The notes under the pieces were generated by a model. It worked only from the letters and a program-made list of their open reading frames with translations, was not told where the DNA came from and searched no databases. This document shows positions 42,818-51,027 of a stretch of 64,000 nucleotides of DNA, one piece after another. Within the stretch, counting starts at the first letter, position 1; every line of letters begins with the position of its first letter. The translations under genes were made by a program, and so were the position numbers. This DNA comes from Mycolicibacterium sp. GF69 (lineage in GTDB: Bacteria; Actinomycetota; Actinomycetes; Mycobacteriales; Mycobacteriaceae). The DNA is taken from positions 159,288 to 223,287 of the forward strand of contig NZ_QMEW01000006.1 in assembly GCF_003284965.1 (NCBI RefSeq). Reading direction: 5' to 3'.

Positions 42818-43732
42818 GTGGCCAACCGAATCCAGTCACTTCTCGGCGTCGACTTCCCCGTCGTGCAGGCACCGATGACCTACATCGCCCGCGCCGAGCT
42901 CGCCGCGGCGGTCTCCGAGGCCGGCGGTCTGGGGATGATCGAAACGCTGACCGAGGAGGGCCGCGCGGACCTGCTGCGGGTACGCACTCTCACCGACAAG
43001 CCCGTCGCCGCCAACCTGATGATCCAGGGCTGGAAGGCCGACCCGTCCATCGTGGACACGCTGGCGGCGGCCGGCGTGAGCCACGTCTTCACCTCCGCGG
43101 GCGATCCGGCGTTGTTCACCGCGCGCCTGCACGACGCGGGGATGACGGTGGTGCACGTGGTCGGGTCGCTCAAGGGCGCGCGCAAGGCTGCCGATGCCGG
43201 CGTCGACGCGTTGGTGGTCGAGGGTGTCGAAGGCGGCGGATTCAAATCGCTCCTCGGCGCGTCGACCATGGTGCTGCTGCCGCTGGTCGCCGAGAACGTC
43301 GACTTGCCGATCATCGCGGCGGGCGGGATGTGCGACGCCCGGTCGGCGGCTGCCGCGCTGGTGCTCGGCGCCGAGGGTGTTCAGATGGGCACCCGGATGC
43401 TGGCCAGCTCGGAATCCGCCGTGCACGCGGACTTCAAGGATGCGATCGTCACAGCCGACGACGCCGGCACCGTGCTGCTCGACATCCCGGGCAATCCCAC
43501 GATGCGCGTCCTGCGCACCGGGCTGGCAGCCCGGGTCGCCGCGGATGACCCGGATGCCCGCCTGCTGGGCAAGATCACCGAGTTGTACTTCGACGGTGAC
43601 ATGGACGCCAGCGTGGCCAACACGGGTCAAGTGTCGTCACGAATCGACGAGCTGCTACCCGTAGCGGAGATCGTGCGGCGCACGTGGACCGAGATCGAGG
43701 CGGCGTTGACCGCTGCCAGGTCGAGGACGTAG
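42818..43732 (+). CDS. Nitronate monooxygenase / NPD-family flavoprotein
   Basis: 304-residue FMN TIM-barrel protein of the 2-nitropropane dioxygenase family. Visible elements are VVQAPMTYIA, the IIAAGGMCDARSAAAAL phosphate-binding region and LGAEGVQMGTRM. In class I nitronate monooxygenases a catalytic His follows a VEGxEAGGH block. Here the equivalent is VEGVEGGGFKS, with Phe in the His position, so a different reductase or oxidase reaction is likely. It starts at GTG 42818 and is divergent from the Rieske operon. Confidence 0.87.
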   Translation: MANRIQSLLGVDFPVVQAPMTYIARAELAAAVSEAGGLGMIETLTEEGRADLLRVRTLTDKPVAANLMIQGWKADPSIVDTLAAAGVSHVFTSAGDPALFTARLHDAGMTVVHVVGSLKGARKAADAGVDALVVEGVEGGGFKSLLGASTMVLLPLVAENVDLPIIAAGGMCDARSAAAALVLGAEGVQMGTRMLASSESAVHADFKDAIVTADDAGTVLLDIPGNPTMRVLRTGLAARVAADDPDARLLGKITELYFDGDMDASVANTGQVSSRIDELLPVAEIVRRTWTEIEAALTAARSRT

Positions 43733-43735
43733 AAC

Positions 43736-45250
43736 CTACGCGACGCGTTCGAGGCCGCGCGCTTCGCGTGCCGCCTCGCGCGCCGCTTCCGGACACACCG
43801 CACGTCTGGTACGCGGTCCGCGGGCGCGCTGACGCAGCGCGACCATGGATCCCGAGCGGGCGACTCCGAGCGGGCCCGATCCGGCGAACCGCGCGATACC
43901 CGAGGCCCGCAGCGCCAAGCCGGCTTTGGCCTGCCGATAACCGACCCGTACGCCTGCGGCCGCGACGACGAGCAACGCTCCGACACCCGGTAGTGCGACC
44001 GCTGCCAGAGCCGTCAGGGATGCCGGGACCAGGACGGCCTCGATGACGTGCTCGAAGATCGACTTCGCGCTGACCGGCGTTGCGGCGGTAGCCACCGGCA
44101 CGGTGCCCGAGACCGACAGCGGTTGAGCGGCACCGCTGGGCACCTTCCCCTGCTCCGGGCGGGGGGTCATGGTGCCGAAGAGCGCGGCGCTGTGCGCGGT
44201 TGGCGCGACGTATACGGGCTCTCCGGCATGCGGTCCGACCAACGGTCCGTCGGCCGGGGCGCTCACCTTCCCGGTGTGCAGCGAACCGCTCCCCCCGATC
44301 AACGACTGTGGCGCAGGCGTGGTCCCTTCGATCCCGAGCATGTCGTAGAAGTCACCGGGCACCCGCGTGACCGCACCGACGACCGTCGTCAGCATCGTCT
44401 GCAGCGAGGTGATGGCGTCGGTGACCGGCGTCCGCGACGTTTGCAGCGCGACGAGCGACTGGGACCACGTACCGATCGCGTCGTTGATGGTGAAGAACGC
44501 GTTGGTGATCGGACCGGTGGTTCTCGGCGCGGCCGTGACCGGGTTGTCCTCGATCGCGGAAACGAGCGGGTTCGGCGTGGTCGGGGCCGTGTCCGCCGCG
44601 GGGGTCGGCGTCGATGACGCCGGCGTCGCCGAGGCATCCGCCGGCACGGTCTGCACCGGCGACTCGGCAGCGGGTTCGGTATCGGTCGCCAGTTCTTCGG
44701 TGGCCGCCTCGGTCTCGGTCACCTGCGCGTCGGCGCCTGTCGCGGTTTCCGATTCGGCACTCGGGGTGGTTTCGGCTTCGTCGGCGGGCGCGGTCTCGGA
44801 TTTGACGCCCTCCGCGCCCGACGTGGTCTCGGTTCCGGTCGCCGGCTTGCGGTTCTGCGTCGCCGTGCTGTTGCGCTCCTCGGTGTCGACGCCGCCGCGC
44901 ACGATGGTGGTGGGACGGTTGAACCCGCCCGACCTGGTGGGCGAAAGCCTCGACGGCGCCAGCCTGCTCAGGATGGGCAGCCGACGCGTTACGGACGTTG
45001 ACGTCTTCGACTGGGTACCGGTGGTGCTTCCGGTGGACGCGGCGGTTCCGCTGGATCCCGCAGTTGCGCTGGATCCCCCAGTTGCGCTGGACGCGCCCCC
45101 GCCGGAATTGGCCGCCGACGAATTCTGGCTCGCTCCCGTCGAAGCGCCACCCGAACCGCCGGCCGAGTCGGAGTCGGCACTGGCGATCGCGCCGCCGGCG
45201 CCGAAGAACAGGCCGGCAGCGAGTACACAGACACCCGCCGTGATGCGCAA
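43736..45250 (-). CDS. Exported Ser/Thr/Ala-rich low-complexity protein
   Basis: About 504-residue secreted or cell-surface protein. A hydrophobic signal segment (VCVLAAGLFFGAGGAIASA) ends in an AxA-type site. About 200 residues of Ala/Ser/Thr/Glu/Pro-rich sequence follow, then a more ordered part with TNAFFTINDAIGTWSQS. A C-terminal hydrophobic stretch (SLTALAAVALPGVGALLVVAAAGV) is followed by an Arg-rich tail, so the C-terminus may span the membrane. The only standard start in frame is TTG 45250, without a ribosome site. ATT 45265 has GGAGG at ideal distance and would add PTSPL before the signal. The function is unknown; similar proteins are common in mycobacteria. Confidence 0.75.
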   Translation of the reverse strand: MRITAGVCVLAAGLFFGAGGAIASADSDSAGGSGGASTGASQNSSAANSGGGASSATGGSSATAGSSGTAASTGSTTGTQSKTSTSVTRRLPILSRLAPSRLSPTRSGGFNRPTTIVRGGVDTEERNSTATQNRKPATGTETTSGAEGVKSETAPADEAETTPSAESETATGADAQVTETEAATEELATDTEPAAESPVQTVPADASATPASSTPTPAADTAPTTPNPLVSAIEDNPVTAAPRTTGPITNAFFTINDAIGTWSQSLVALQTSRTPVTDAITSLQTMLTTVVGAVTRVPGDFYDMLGIEGTTPAPQSLIGGSGSLHTGKVSAPADGPLVGPHAGEPVYVAPTAHSAALFGTMTPRPEQGKVPSGAAQPLSVSGTVPVATAATPVSAKSIFEHVIEAVLVPASLTALAAVALPGVGALLVVAAAGVRVGYRQAKAGLALRASGIARFAGSGPLGVARSGSMVALRQRARGPRTRRAVCPEAAREAAREARGLERVA

Positions 45251-45929
45251 AGGTGACGTAGGAATGGTCCGCCTCCGTCCGAAAAAGAACCCTCGTCGAA
45301 GAGGGTTTGAGTGAAATTGTTACACACAAATGGCTCGGCAATACAGAGCTATCGGCGACGGTTGCGAGCGTTTCGGAGATTGTCTTTGCCAGCCGGGGAA
45401 CCTGCCGCAATGGCTGGTCAAGATCAACGCGACACCGACCCGATGAAACGCTGCGTCCCCGGGTCCCGTCGCCGGCCTCGCGCAGTGATCGGCAGCGGTA
45501 AATTGCGAGCGTTCAAGCAGGTCGCAGCGTATCGACCGCCGTAGGAAGAGCTTTGGATCCGGCCGCGCGGTGCACACGTCGTGCTTCACGGCCCGCCCCG
45601 AAAGACAATTCCGTGCAGAACTGATCTTGGTGGCGATTCAGTAGCCGGCAAACCGGCCTGTCGCGGCGGCGGTATCGCGTGGTTAAGCGGACAGTACAAA
45701 CAGCCCGGTGACGGTCGAGCGCTGACACACTGTCCAGAAAGCGATGGCGGACCCGTCATCGCTTCCCTGCAGGTCCGGTGGAAGGCGAGCGTGGTCGGTT
45801 GGCGGACGCGCGCACGGACACCCCGAAGAGCCGAGGTTTTCGCCTCTGACGGACTCAGTTGCGTCATAGGTGTCGCGCTGCCCGCCGATGCGGGCCGCCT
45901 ACTCAGTGAGACGAAGTGGAGGAGCCAAC
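45251..45929. other. 679-bp intergenic region
   Basis: No credible gene is visible in the region between the exported protein (leftward) and the crotonase at 45930 (rightward). It must hold both promoters. The only defined structure I see is the terminator-like hairpin at 45281-45307. Its length leaves room for a long leader on one or both sides; no known riboswitch pattern is recognisable. Confidence 0.5.
45281..45307 (-). terminator. Terminator-like hairpin with T-tract in the leader of the exported protein
   Basis: On the minus strand AACCCTC-TTCGAC-GAGGGTT is followed by CTTTTTC, a classic intrinsic terminator shape. It lies 31 bp upstream of the TTG start of the exported protein and in the same direction, so it could act as an attenuator in its leader. 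The open frame also runs through it. Confidence 0.5.
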
Positions 45930-46901
45930 ATGCCCGAGTACGACTACGAAGAGATGAAGCGGGAAGCCGAACAGCACATCAGGTTCGAGAAGGACCGGAA
46001 GAACCGGATCGCCTACATCACGTTCAACCGGCCGGAGGCGCAGAACTCCACCACGATGGGCATGCGTCAGCTCTATGCCGATCTGATCCACAAGTGCAAC
46101 GTCGACGACGACGTCAAGGTCGTCGTCATCCGCGGCGAGGGCGAGGACTTCGGCAGCGGCGGCGACCTGCCCGAGCAGCGCGACATGCTGGAGAACCCGG
46201 GCATGCCTCTGCTGCACGAACTCGCGATCAACGACGAGGACGTCAAGTATCCGCCCGGCGGCTCGTACCGCTACCTGTCCACGGTCACCGACTTCTATGC
46301 CAAGGCGCGCGCGGGCAACCGACCCCTGCAGGAGCTTCGCAAGATCAGCATCATCGAGGCGAAGGGCTACTGCTACGGCTGGCACTTCTATCAGGCCGGC
46401 GACGCCGATCTGGTGGTCTCCTCCGACGATGCGCTTTTCGGCCATCCGGCGTTCCGCTATGTCGGATGGGGACCGCGTCTGTGGTGGTGGGCCGAGACGA
46501 TGGGTTTGCGCAAGTTCTCCGAGATGTTGTTCACCGGACGGCCGTTCAGCGCGCAGGAGATGTACGAGTGCGGCTTCCTCAACAGCGTGGTGCCCAGGGA
46601 CAAGCTGGAAGCCGAAACCGAGAAGTACGCGCTGGCCTGCTCGAAGTCTCGTCCGACCGACACGGTCGCGGTGCAGAAGACGTTCCTCGAGCTGTACAAG
46701 CAGCACAAGGGCGAGTACTTCGGGAGCCTGTTGACCGGCATGGTCGAAGGCATGCTGCCGATGATCCAGAACGATCAGCGCAACGACGTCGACCTCACCG
46801 AGGGCACCTTCGAGAAGGGGCTCAACAACGTGGTCAAGGACAACGACCTGAACTTCCCGCCGGAGTGGCGGCTGAGCCGGTCGGGACGCAACAAGCCCTG
46901 A
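45930..46901 (+). CDS. Enoyl-CoA hydratase/isomerase (crotonase) family protein
   Basis: 323-residue crotonase-fold protein, longer than the usual 260 residues. FNRPEAQNSTTMGMR, EDFGSGGDLPEQRD and AKGYCYGWHFYQAGDADLVV are clear. The Glu144 position is in GWHFY (no Glu) and the Glu164 position is Ala in FGHPAFRYVGWG, so the hydratase dyad is absent. A GGAGGAG ribosome site lies at 45918-45924. It is followed after 4 bp by an SDR, a kinase-like gene and a flavoprotein in one run. Confidence 0.87.
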   Translation: MPEYDYEEMKREAEQHIRFEKDRKNRIAYITFNRPEAQNSTTMGMRQLYADLIHKCNVDDDVKVVVIRGEGEDFGSGGDLPEQRDMLENPGMPLLHELAINDEDVKYPPGGSYRYLSTVTDFYAKARAGNRPLQELRKISIIEAKGYCYGWHFYQAGDADLVVSSDDALFGHPAFRYVGWGPRLWWWAETMGLRKFSEMLFTGRPFSAQEMYECGFLNSVVPRDKLEAETEKYALACSKSRPTDTVAVQKTFLELYKQHKGEYFGSLLTGMVEGMLPMIQNDQRNDVDLTEGTFEKGLNNVVKDNDLNFPPEWRLSRSGRNKP

Positions 46902-46905
46902 ACAG

Positions 46906-47667
46906 ATGAGCGCGTTGGCTGCGACTGCGGCGCTGGTGACCGGCGCCAGTAGCGGGATCGGCGCCGCGACTGCGCGCGCATTGGCCGCCGAGGGCGCCTC
47001 GGTTGCCCTGCTGGCACGACGGCAGGACCGGTTGAGCGCGCTGGCCGAGGAGATCGAGGCAGCGGGCGGGCGGGCGCTGGCGGTGCCCGCCGACGTCACC
47101 GACGCCAAGCAGGTGGCGGACGCGGTGGCGACCGCCGTCGGCGCGTGGGGCCGCCTCGACGTGTTGGTGAACAACGCGGGCCTGTTGCGGATGGGGGTTG
47201 CCGCCCAAGCGCCGCTGGACGATTGGGACAACCTGGTTTCGGTCAACGTCCACGGCGTGCTGTACACCACCCGCGCTGCGCTCCCCCATCTGATCGCCGC
47301 GGCGGCAGACTCTGCCCGAGGTGTGGCCGACGTCGTCACGATCAGCTCCACCGGCGGGCGGGCGGCCAGGCCGGGCACCGCGGTCTATTCGTTGACCAAG
47401 TTCGGCGTCAACGCCTTCAGCGAGGCGCTCCGCCAGGAGTTGATCGGCAACCGGGTCCGCGTGGGGGTCGTCGCACCGGGCACCGTCGAAACCGAGATAT
47501 TCGACCACCTCGACCCGCAGGCGCTGACGGCTCAACAGGCCCGCACCGCCGGCATGGTCAAACTGCGGCCCGAGGACGTCGCCGATGCGGTGACCTACAT
47601 GGTCACTCGGGACCGCAGGGTCGCGGTGAACGAAATCCTCGTGCGCGCAGCGGAACAGACGTGGTGA
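46906..47667 (+). CDS. Short-chain dehydrogenase/reductase
   Basis: 253-residue classical SDR with TGASSGIGAA at residues 11-20, a basic LARRQDRL after beta-2 (favouring NADPH), NNAG and a catalytic set in SSTGG and YSLTK. The C-terminus (LRPEDVADAVTYMVTRD) matches the YdfG/clavaldehyde-dehydrogenase-like group. It is coupled to the kinase-like gene by GTGA. Confidence 0.88.
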   Translation: MSALAATAALVTGASSGIGAATARALAAEGASVALLARRQDRLSALAEEIEAAGGRALAVPADVTDAKQVADAVATAVGAWGRLDVLVNNAGLLRMGVAAQAPLDDWDNLVSVNVHGVLYTTRAALPHLIAAAADSARGVADVVTISSTGGRAARPGTAVYSLTKFGVNAFSEALRQELIGNRVRVGVVAPGTVETEIFDHLDPQALTAQQARTAGMVKLRPEDVADAVTYMVTRDRRVAVNEILVRAAEQTW

Positions 47668-48929
47668 GGATCGACCGGGTTCCCGGTGACGCGACCGGCC
47701 TCGTCTTTCCCACGCACCCGGAAGCGCTGCGCGAAGCCGGCGTCGCGTTCCTCACCGACGCCTTTCGCGCATACGGGGCGCTGTCCGCCGACAACGAGGT
47801 GGCCGGAATCGACCGCTTCGAGGAGGTCTCCGGTGGCAGCACCGGCCGCAAAGCCGTCTTGACCGTCCGGTATGCGCGGCAGCATCCGCACACCCGCACC
47901 GACCTGTTCGTGAAATTCTCGCGCGACTTCGACAACGCCGTGCGCGATGTCGGCCGCACCCAGATGGAGTCCGAAACCCGGTTCGCGGCGCTCGCCCGCA
48001 CACCTGGCTTTCCCATCGCCGTACCGGCCACCGTGTTCGCCGACCACCACCGCGACACCGGCTCTGGCCTGATGATCAGCGAACGGATCCGGTTCGGCGC
48101 CAACGGCGTTGAGCCGCAGTACCATAAATGCCTCGACTACGAGATGCCCGATCAGGCGGGTCATTATCGGGCGTTGCTGACCGCCGTGGCGCGGCTGGCG
48201 GGCGCCGAACGGTCGGGGCGGTTGCCTGCCGATCTGCTCGCGGCGTTTCCGGTTGACCTGCAGGCCGCGACGGTGGGGCAGCCGCCGTCATTCACCGCCG
48301 ACCAACTCGACCGCCGGCTGCGCCGCCTCGCCGAATTCGTCGAACGTCACGAGGGGCTGTTCGCGGCGAATCTGCGCTCACCGGCGTTTCTGTCCCACTT
48401 CACCACGCAAGCCCCGCAGGTGCTGCGGCACGAAGCCGATATCTGGCGGCGGCTGGCCGACGACAGCGACTATGTGGCGTTGTGCCACTGGAACGCCAAC
48501 GTCGACAACGCCTGGTTCTGGCGTGCCGACGACGGCGAGTTGCGCTGTGGGCTGATGGACTGGGGCTGCGTCAGCCGGATGAATGTCTCGATGGCGGTCT
48601 GGGGATCGCTGTCGGGAGCCGAGACTTCACTGTGGGACACGCAACTCGACGATCTGCTCGCGATGTTCTGCAAGGAGATGTGCGCCGGCGGCGGGCCGAT
48701 GCTCGATCCGTCGACGATGGAAAACCACCTGGTGCACTACGCCACGCTGATGGGTCTGACCTGGCTGCTCGACGTACCGGCGTTGATCGGCAAGCGGCTT
48801 CCCGACGCCGGACCACGCACCACCCGCCTCGACCCGCGGATCGAATCGGACGAAAGTGTCCGTGCGCCGCTGCAGATGCTGACCAACGTGCTGAACCTGT
48901 GGCAGACGCGCGGTGCGACGATGGTGTGA
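47664..48929 (+). CDS. Phosphotransferase/kinase-like protein
   Basis: 421-residue protein with the aminoglycoside phosphotransferase-like (protein-kinase-like) fold. The ATP lobe has TVRYARQHPHTRTDLFVKFSR with a Lys in the expected strand. The catalytic loop reads CHWNANVDNAWFW, so the Asp of HxDxxxxN is replaced by Asn. The metal-binding LMDWG that follows is intact. The start is GTG 47664, overlapping the SDR stop. It may be a slow kinase, a pseudokinase or a phosphotransferase with a shifted base. Confidence 0.78.
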   Translation: MRIDRVPGDATGLVFPTHPEALREAGVAFLTDAFRAYGALSADNEVAGIDRFEEVSGGSTGRKAVLTVRYARQHPHTRTDLFVKFSRDFDNAVRDVGRTQMESETRFAALARTPGFPIAVPATVFADHHRDTGSGLMISERIRFGANGVEPQYHKCLDYEMPDQAGHYRALLTAVARLAGAERSGRLPADLLAAFPVDLQAATVGQPPSFTADQLDRRLRRLAEFVERHEGLFAANLRSPAFLSHFTTQAPQVLRHEADIWRRLADDSDYVALCHWNANVDNAWFWRADDGELRCGLMDWGCVSRMNVSMAVWGSLSGAETSLWDTQLDDLLAMFCKEMCAGGGPMLDPSTMENHLVHYATLMGLTWLLDVPALIGKRLPDAGPRTTRLDPRIESDESVRAPLQMLTNVLNLWQTRGATMV

Positions 48930-50131
48930 TGGCGGGAGCACGCGTCCTCGTCCTGGGTTCGGGGTTCGCCGGACTCTGGGCGGCGCTCGGCGCGGCGCGC
49001 CGCCTCGACGAACTCGGCACCGCTGCCGCCGACGTCACCGTCGTCAGCTCGCTGCCCTACCACGACATCCGGGTCCGCAACTACGAAGCGGACCTCACGC
49101 CCAGCCGAATCCCACTGTCGCAGTTGCTCGATCCAGTCGGTGTCGGCCAGGTGACCGCGCAGGTGACCGGGATCGACTCGGCCGCCGCCACACTGACCAC
49201 CGCCGACGGCGCCACGCTGGCGTATGACCGTCTCGTGCTGGCGGCCGGCAGCCAAGTCGTGCGACCCGACATTGCGGGTCTGGCGGAGTTCGGGTTCGAC
49301 GTCGACACCTACGACGCCGCAACGCGTCTGCACCGACATCTGCATGGACTGGTGCCCGACGACGTGGCGTCGGCGACCGCTGTGGTCGTCGGCGCGGGAC
49401 TCACCGGCATCGAGACCGCCAGCGAATTGACCGCGATTCTGGCGCAGACGCTCGGGTCCGGGGCGACGCCGCGGGTGGTGCTCGTCGACCGCAACCCGCA
49501 CGTCGGGTCCGATATGGGCGATTCAGCGCGCCCCGTCATCGAAAAAGCGTTGAGCGACAACGGAGTTGAAACGATCACCGGCGTCGGCGTCACGCAGGTC
49601 GGCCCGCGAAGCGTCACGCTTTCGACCGGTGAGGTGATCGAGACGGCGACCGTCGTATGGTGCGCGGGGATGCGGGCGAACCCGTTGACCATGGAGTTGG
49701 GTGTGCCGCTGGATCGGCTGGGCCGGCTTCCGGTCGACGACTATCTGCGGGTCGAGGGCGTCGACGGTGTGTTCGCCGCCGGCGACGTGGCCGCAGCGCG
49801 GATGGACGACGAGCACCTCTCGGTGATGTCGTGTCAGCACAGTCGTCCGATGGGCCGGTACGCGGGCTACAACGTGATCGGTGATCTGCTCGGCTTGCCG
49901 ATGCTGTCGCTTCCGATTCCCTGGTACGTCACGGTGCTCGACCTCGGCCCGGCCGGCGCGGTGTACACCGAGGGCTGGGAGCGGCGCGTCGTGAGCACCG
50001 GCGCGGCGGCCAAGGCGACCAAGCGGGTCATCAACGGCGAGCGCATCTATCCCCCGCTGACCGGTGATCCCGCGACGCTGCTGGCGGCGGCCGCGCCGCA
50101 GCTGCAATCGGCGCCCGCCTACGAGCAGTGA
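48929..50131 (+). CDS. NAD(P)/FAD-dependent oxidoreductase, NDH-2-like
   Basis: 400-residue two-dinucleotide-domain flavoprotein resembling type II NADH dehydrogenase and related reductases. The FAD motif GSGFAGLWAA is near residue 10, the NAD motif VVVGAGLTGIETASEL near residue 155, and the second FAD site VFAAGDVAAAR near residue 285. No C-terminal membrane helix is obvious. ATG 48929 shares a base with the upstream stop. It ends directly at the convergent YdeI-like gene. Confidence 0.9.
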   Translation: MAGARVLVLGSGFAGLWAALGAARRLDELGTAAADVTVVSSLPYHDIRVRNYEADLTPSRIPLSQLLDPVGVGQVTAQVTGIDSAAATLTTADGATLAYDRLVLAAGSQVVRPDIAGLAEFGFDVDTYDAATRLHRHLHGLVPDDVASATAVVVGAGLTGIETASELTAILAQTLGSGATPRVVLVDRNPHVGSDMGDSARPVIEKALSDNGVETITGVGVTQVGPRSVTLSTGEVIETATVVWCAGMRANPLTMELGVPLDRLGRLPVDDYLRVEGVDGVFAAGDVAAARMDDEHLSVMSCQHSRPMGRYAGYNVIGDLLGLPMLSLPIPWYVTVLDLGPAGAVYTEGWERRVVSTGAAAKATKRVINGERIYPPLTGDPATLLAAAAPQLQSAPAYEQ

Positions 50132-50398
50132 CTACTTGCCGGTGCGCTCGCGATGCTTGCAGCCGGGCCAGCAGCACGGGCGGCGCTTGCCTTCTTCGAG
50201 CTCCTCCTGCGTCCGGCGGATCCGCCGTTCGCGGGTCTTCTCCTGTTTGGCGTCCTCGACCCAGCAGATGAACTCGTTGCGGGCCAACGGCGTGATGTCG
50301 TTCCAGGCCGCCAGCGCGGTGTCGTTGCCGAGCAATGCCTTACGCAGATCCGTCGGCAGCTTGTGCACCACACCACCGGAGACTCGCGAGCTACCCAT
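50132..50398 (-). CDS. YdeI/OmpD-associated-like small protein
   Basis: 88-residue protein. KLPTDLRKALLGNDTALAAWNDITPLARNEFICWVEDAKQEKTRERRI matches the helical C-terminal domain of YdeI/OmdA-type proteins. It ends in a Cys-containing tail (RPCCWPGCKHRE) that could bind metal. It is smaller than the two-domain YdeI proteins. It is convergent with the flavoprotein with no gap. Function unknown. Confidence 0.8.
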   Translation of the reverse strand: MGSSRVSGGVVHKLPTDLRKALLGNDTALAAWNDITPLARNEFICWVEDAKQEKTRERRIRRTQEELEEGKRRPCCWPGCKHRERTGK

Positions 50399-50457
50399 CG
50401 CCGCAGAATAACGCGTCGAGGCGGACTGGCCGTAGTCGGACCGGGCGGCGCTGAGGA

Positions 50458-50781
50458 TCAGAGTCCGAGGTCGACGACGTCATCGCTGGCCGAATCGATT
50501 GCGGCCGCGCCCTGTTCGTCGACCTGGACATAGACACGGGCTCCGTCGCGAAGTGCCTCTGCGTGCCCGACCATCTGGGCGAACATCGCGGTCGAATCGG
50601 CCTGCCATTTGGTGACGGCCGCGGTCAGGGCCACGGCGGAACCGCCGGGGACGCCGTTGTGCGCGGCTTCGATGTCGGCCTGCGCGGTCGCGTGCGCCGA
50701 GCGCATGGTGTCGGCGTGCGCGTCCACCGTCGACGCCGACGTCATCAAGTCCTCCGGAGCGACCCGGACCGCCTTCGGCAC
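50458..50781 (-). CDS. EspC-like type VII (ESX) secretion substrate
   Basis: 107-residue helical protein of the EspC/DUF2580 group, related to WXG100 proteins. RVAPEDLMTSASTVDAHADTM and VTKWQADSTAMF form the two helices. The C-terminal export signal YxxxD is at Y84-D88 (YVQVD). The start is GTG 50781, with AGGAGGG only 3-4 bases before it. Longer frames in this register are not credible. No partner or ESX gene is adjacent, so it would use a distant ESX system. Confidence 0.75.
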   Translation of the reverse strand: MPKAVRVAPEDLMTSASTVDAHADTMRSAHATAQADIEAAHNGVPGGSAVALTAAVTKWQADSTAMFAQMVGHAEALRDGARVYVQVDEQGAAAIDSASDDVVDLGL

Positions 50782-51027
50782 AGACCCTCCTAGCCCGCCG
50801 TGCAAGTACTCGCCGGTCCACGATACCGGCGGTTTCGGGGGTGCCACGTCACCAATTTGCGGGCGTGGACGAGCGCGGTGGAGTCGGATGCTGGTGCACA
50901 GAGCCGCGGGTACGCGGCGCCGATCTGGCCAAACCCGAAGCGTCATACATCTGCGTGCGGGGTACCAGTAGCGCGACACTAACGGCATCGCATCATGCGG
51001 TGAGGTAAATGGTTCAAGCAGGAGACG
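50782..51027. other. 246-bp divergent promoter region
   Basis: Intergenic region between the EspC-like gene and the FadD15-like gene. Promoters for both must be here. I see no repeat or recognisable regulator site. Confidence 0.4.

Noticed and set aside
45308..45325. CRP-like site GTGAAATTGTTACAC
   Set aside because: Half-sites are spaced one base too far apart for the CRP consensus.
45311..45867. Small ORFs on both strands in the 679-bp intergenic region
   Set aside because: No ribosome sites, Arg/Pro-biased translations and no recognisable domain; probably untranslated leader or promoter DNA.
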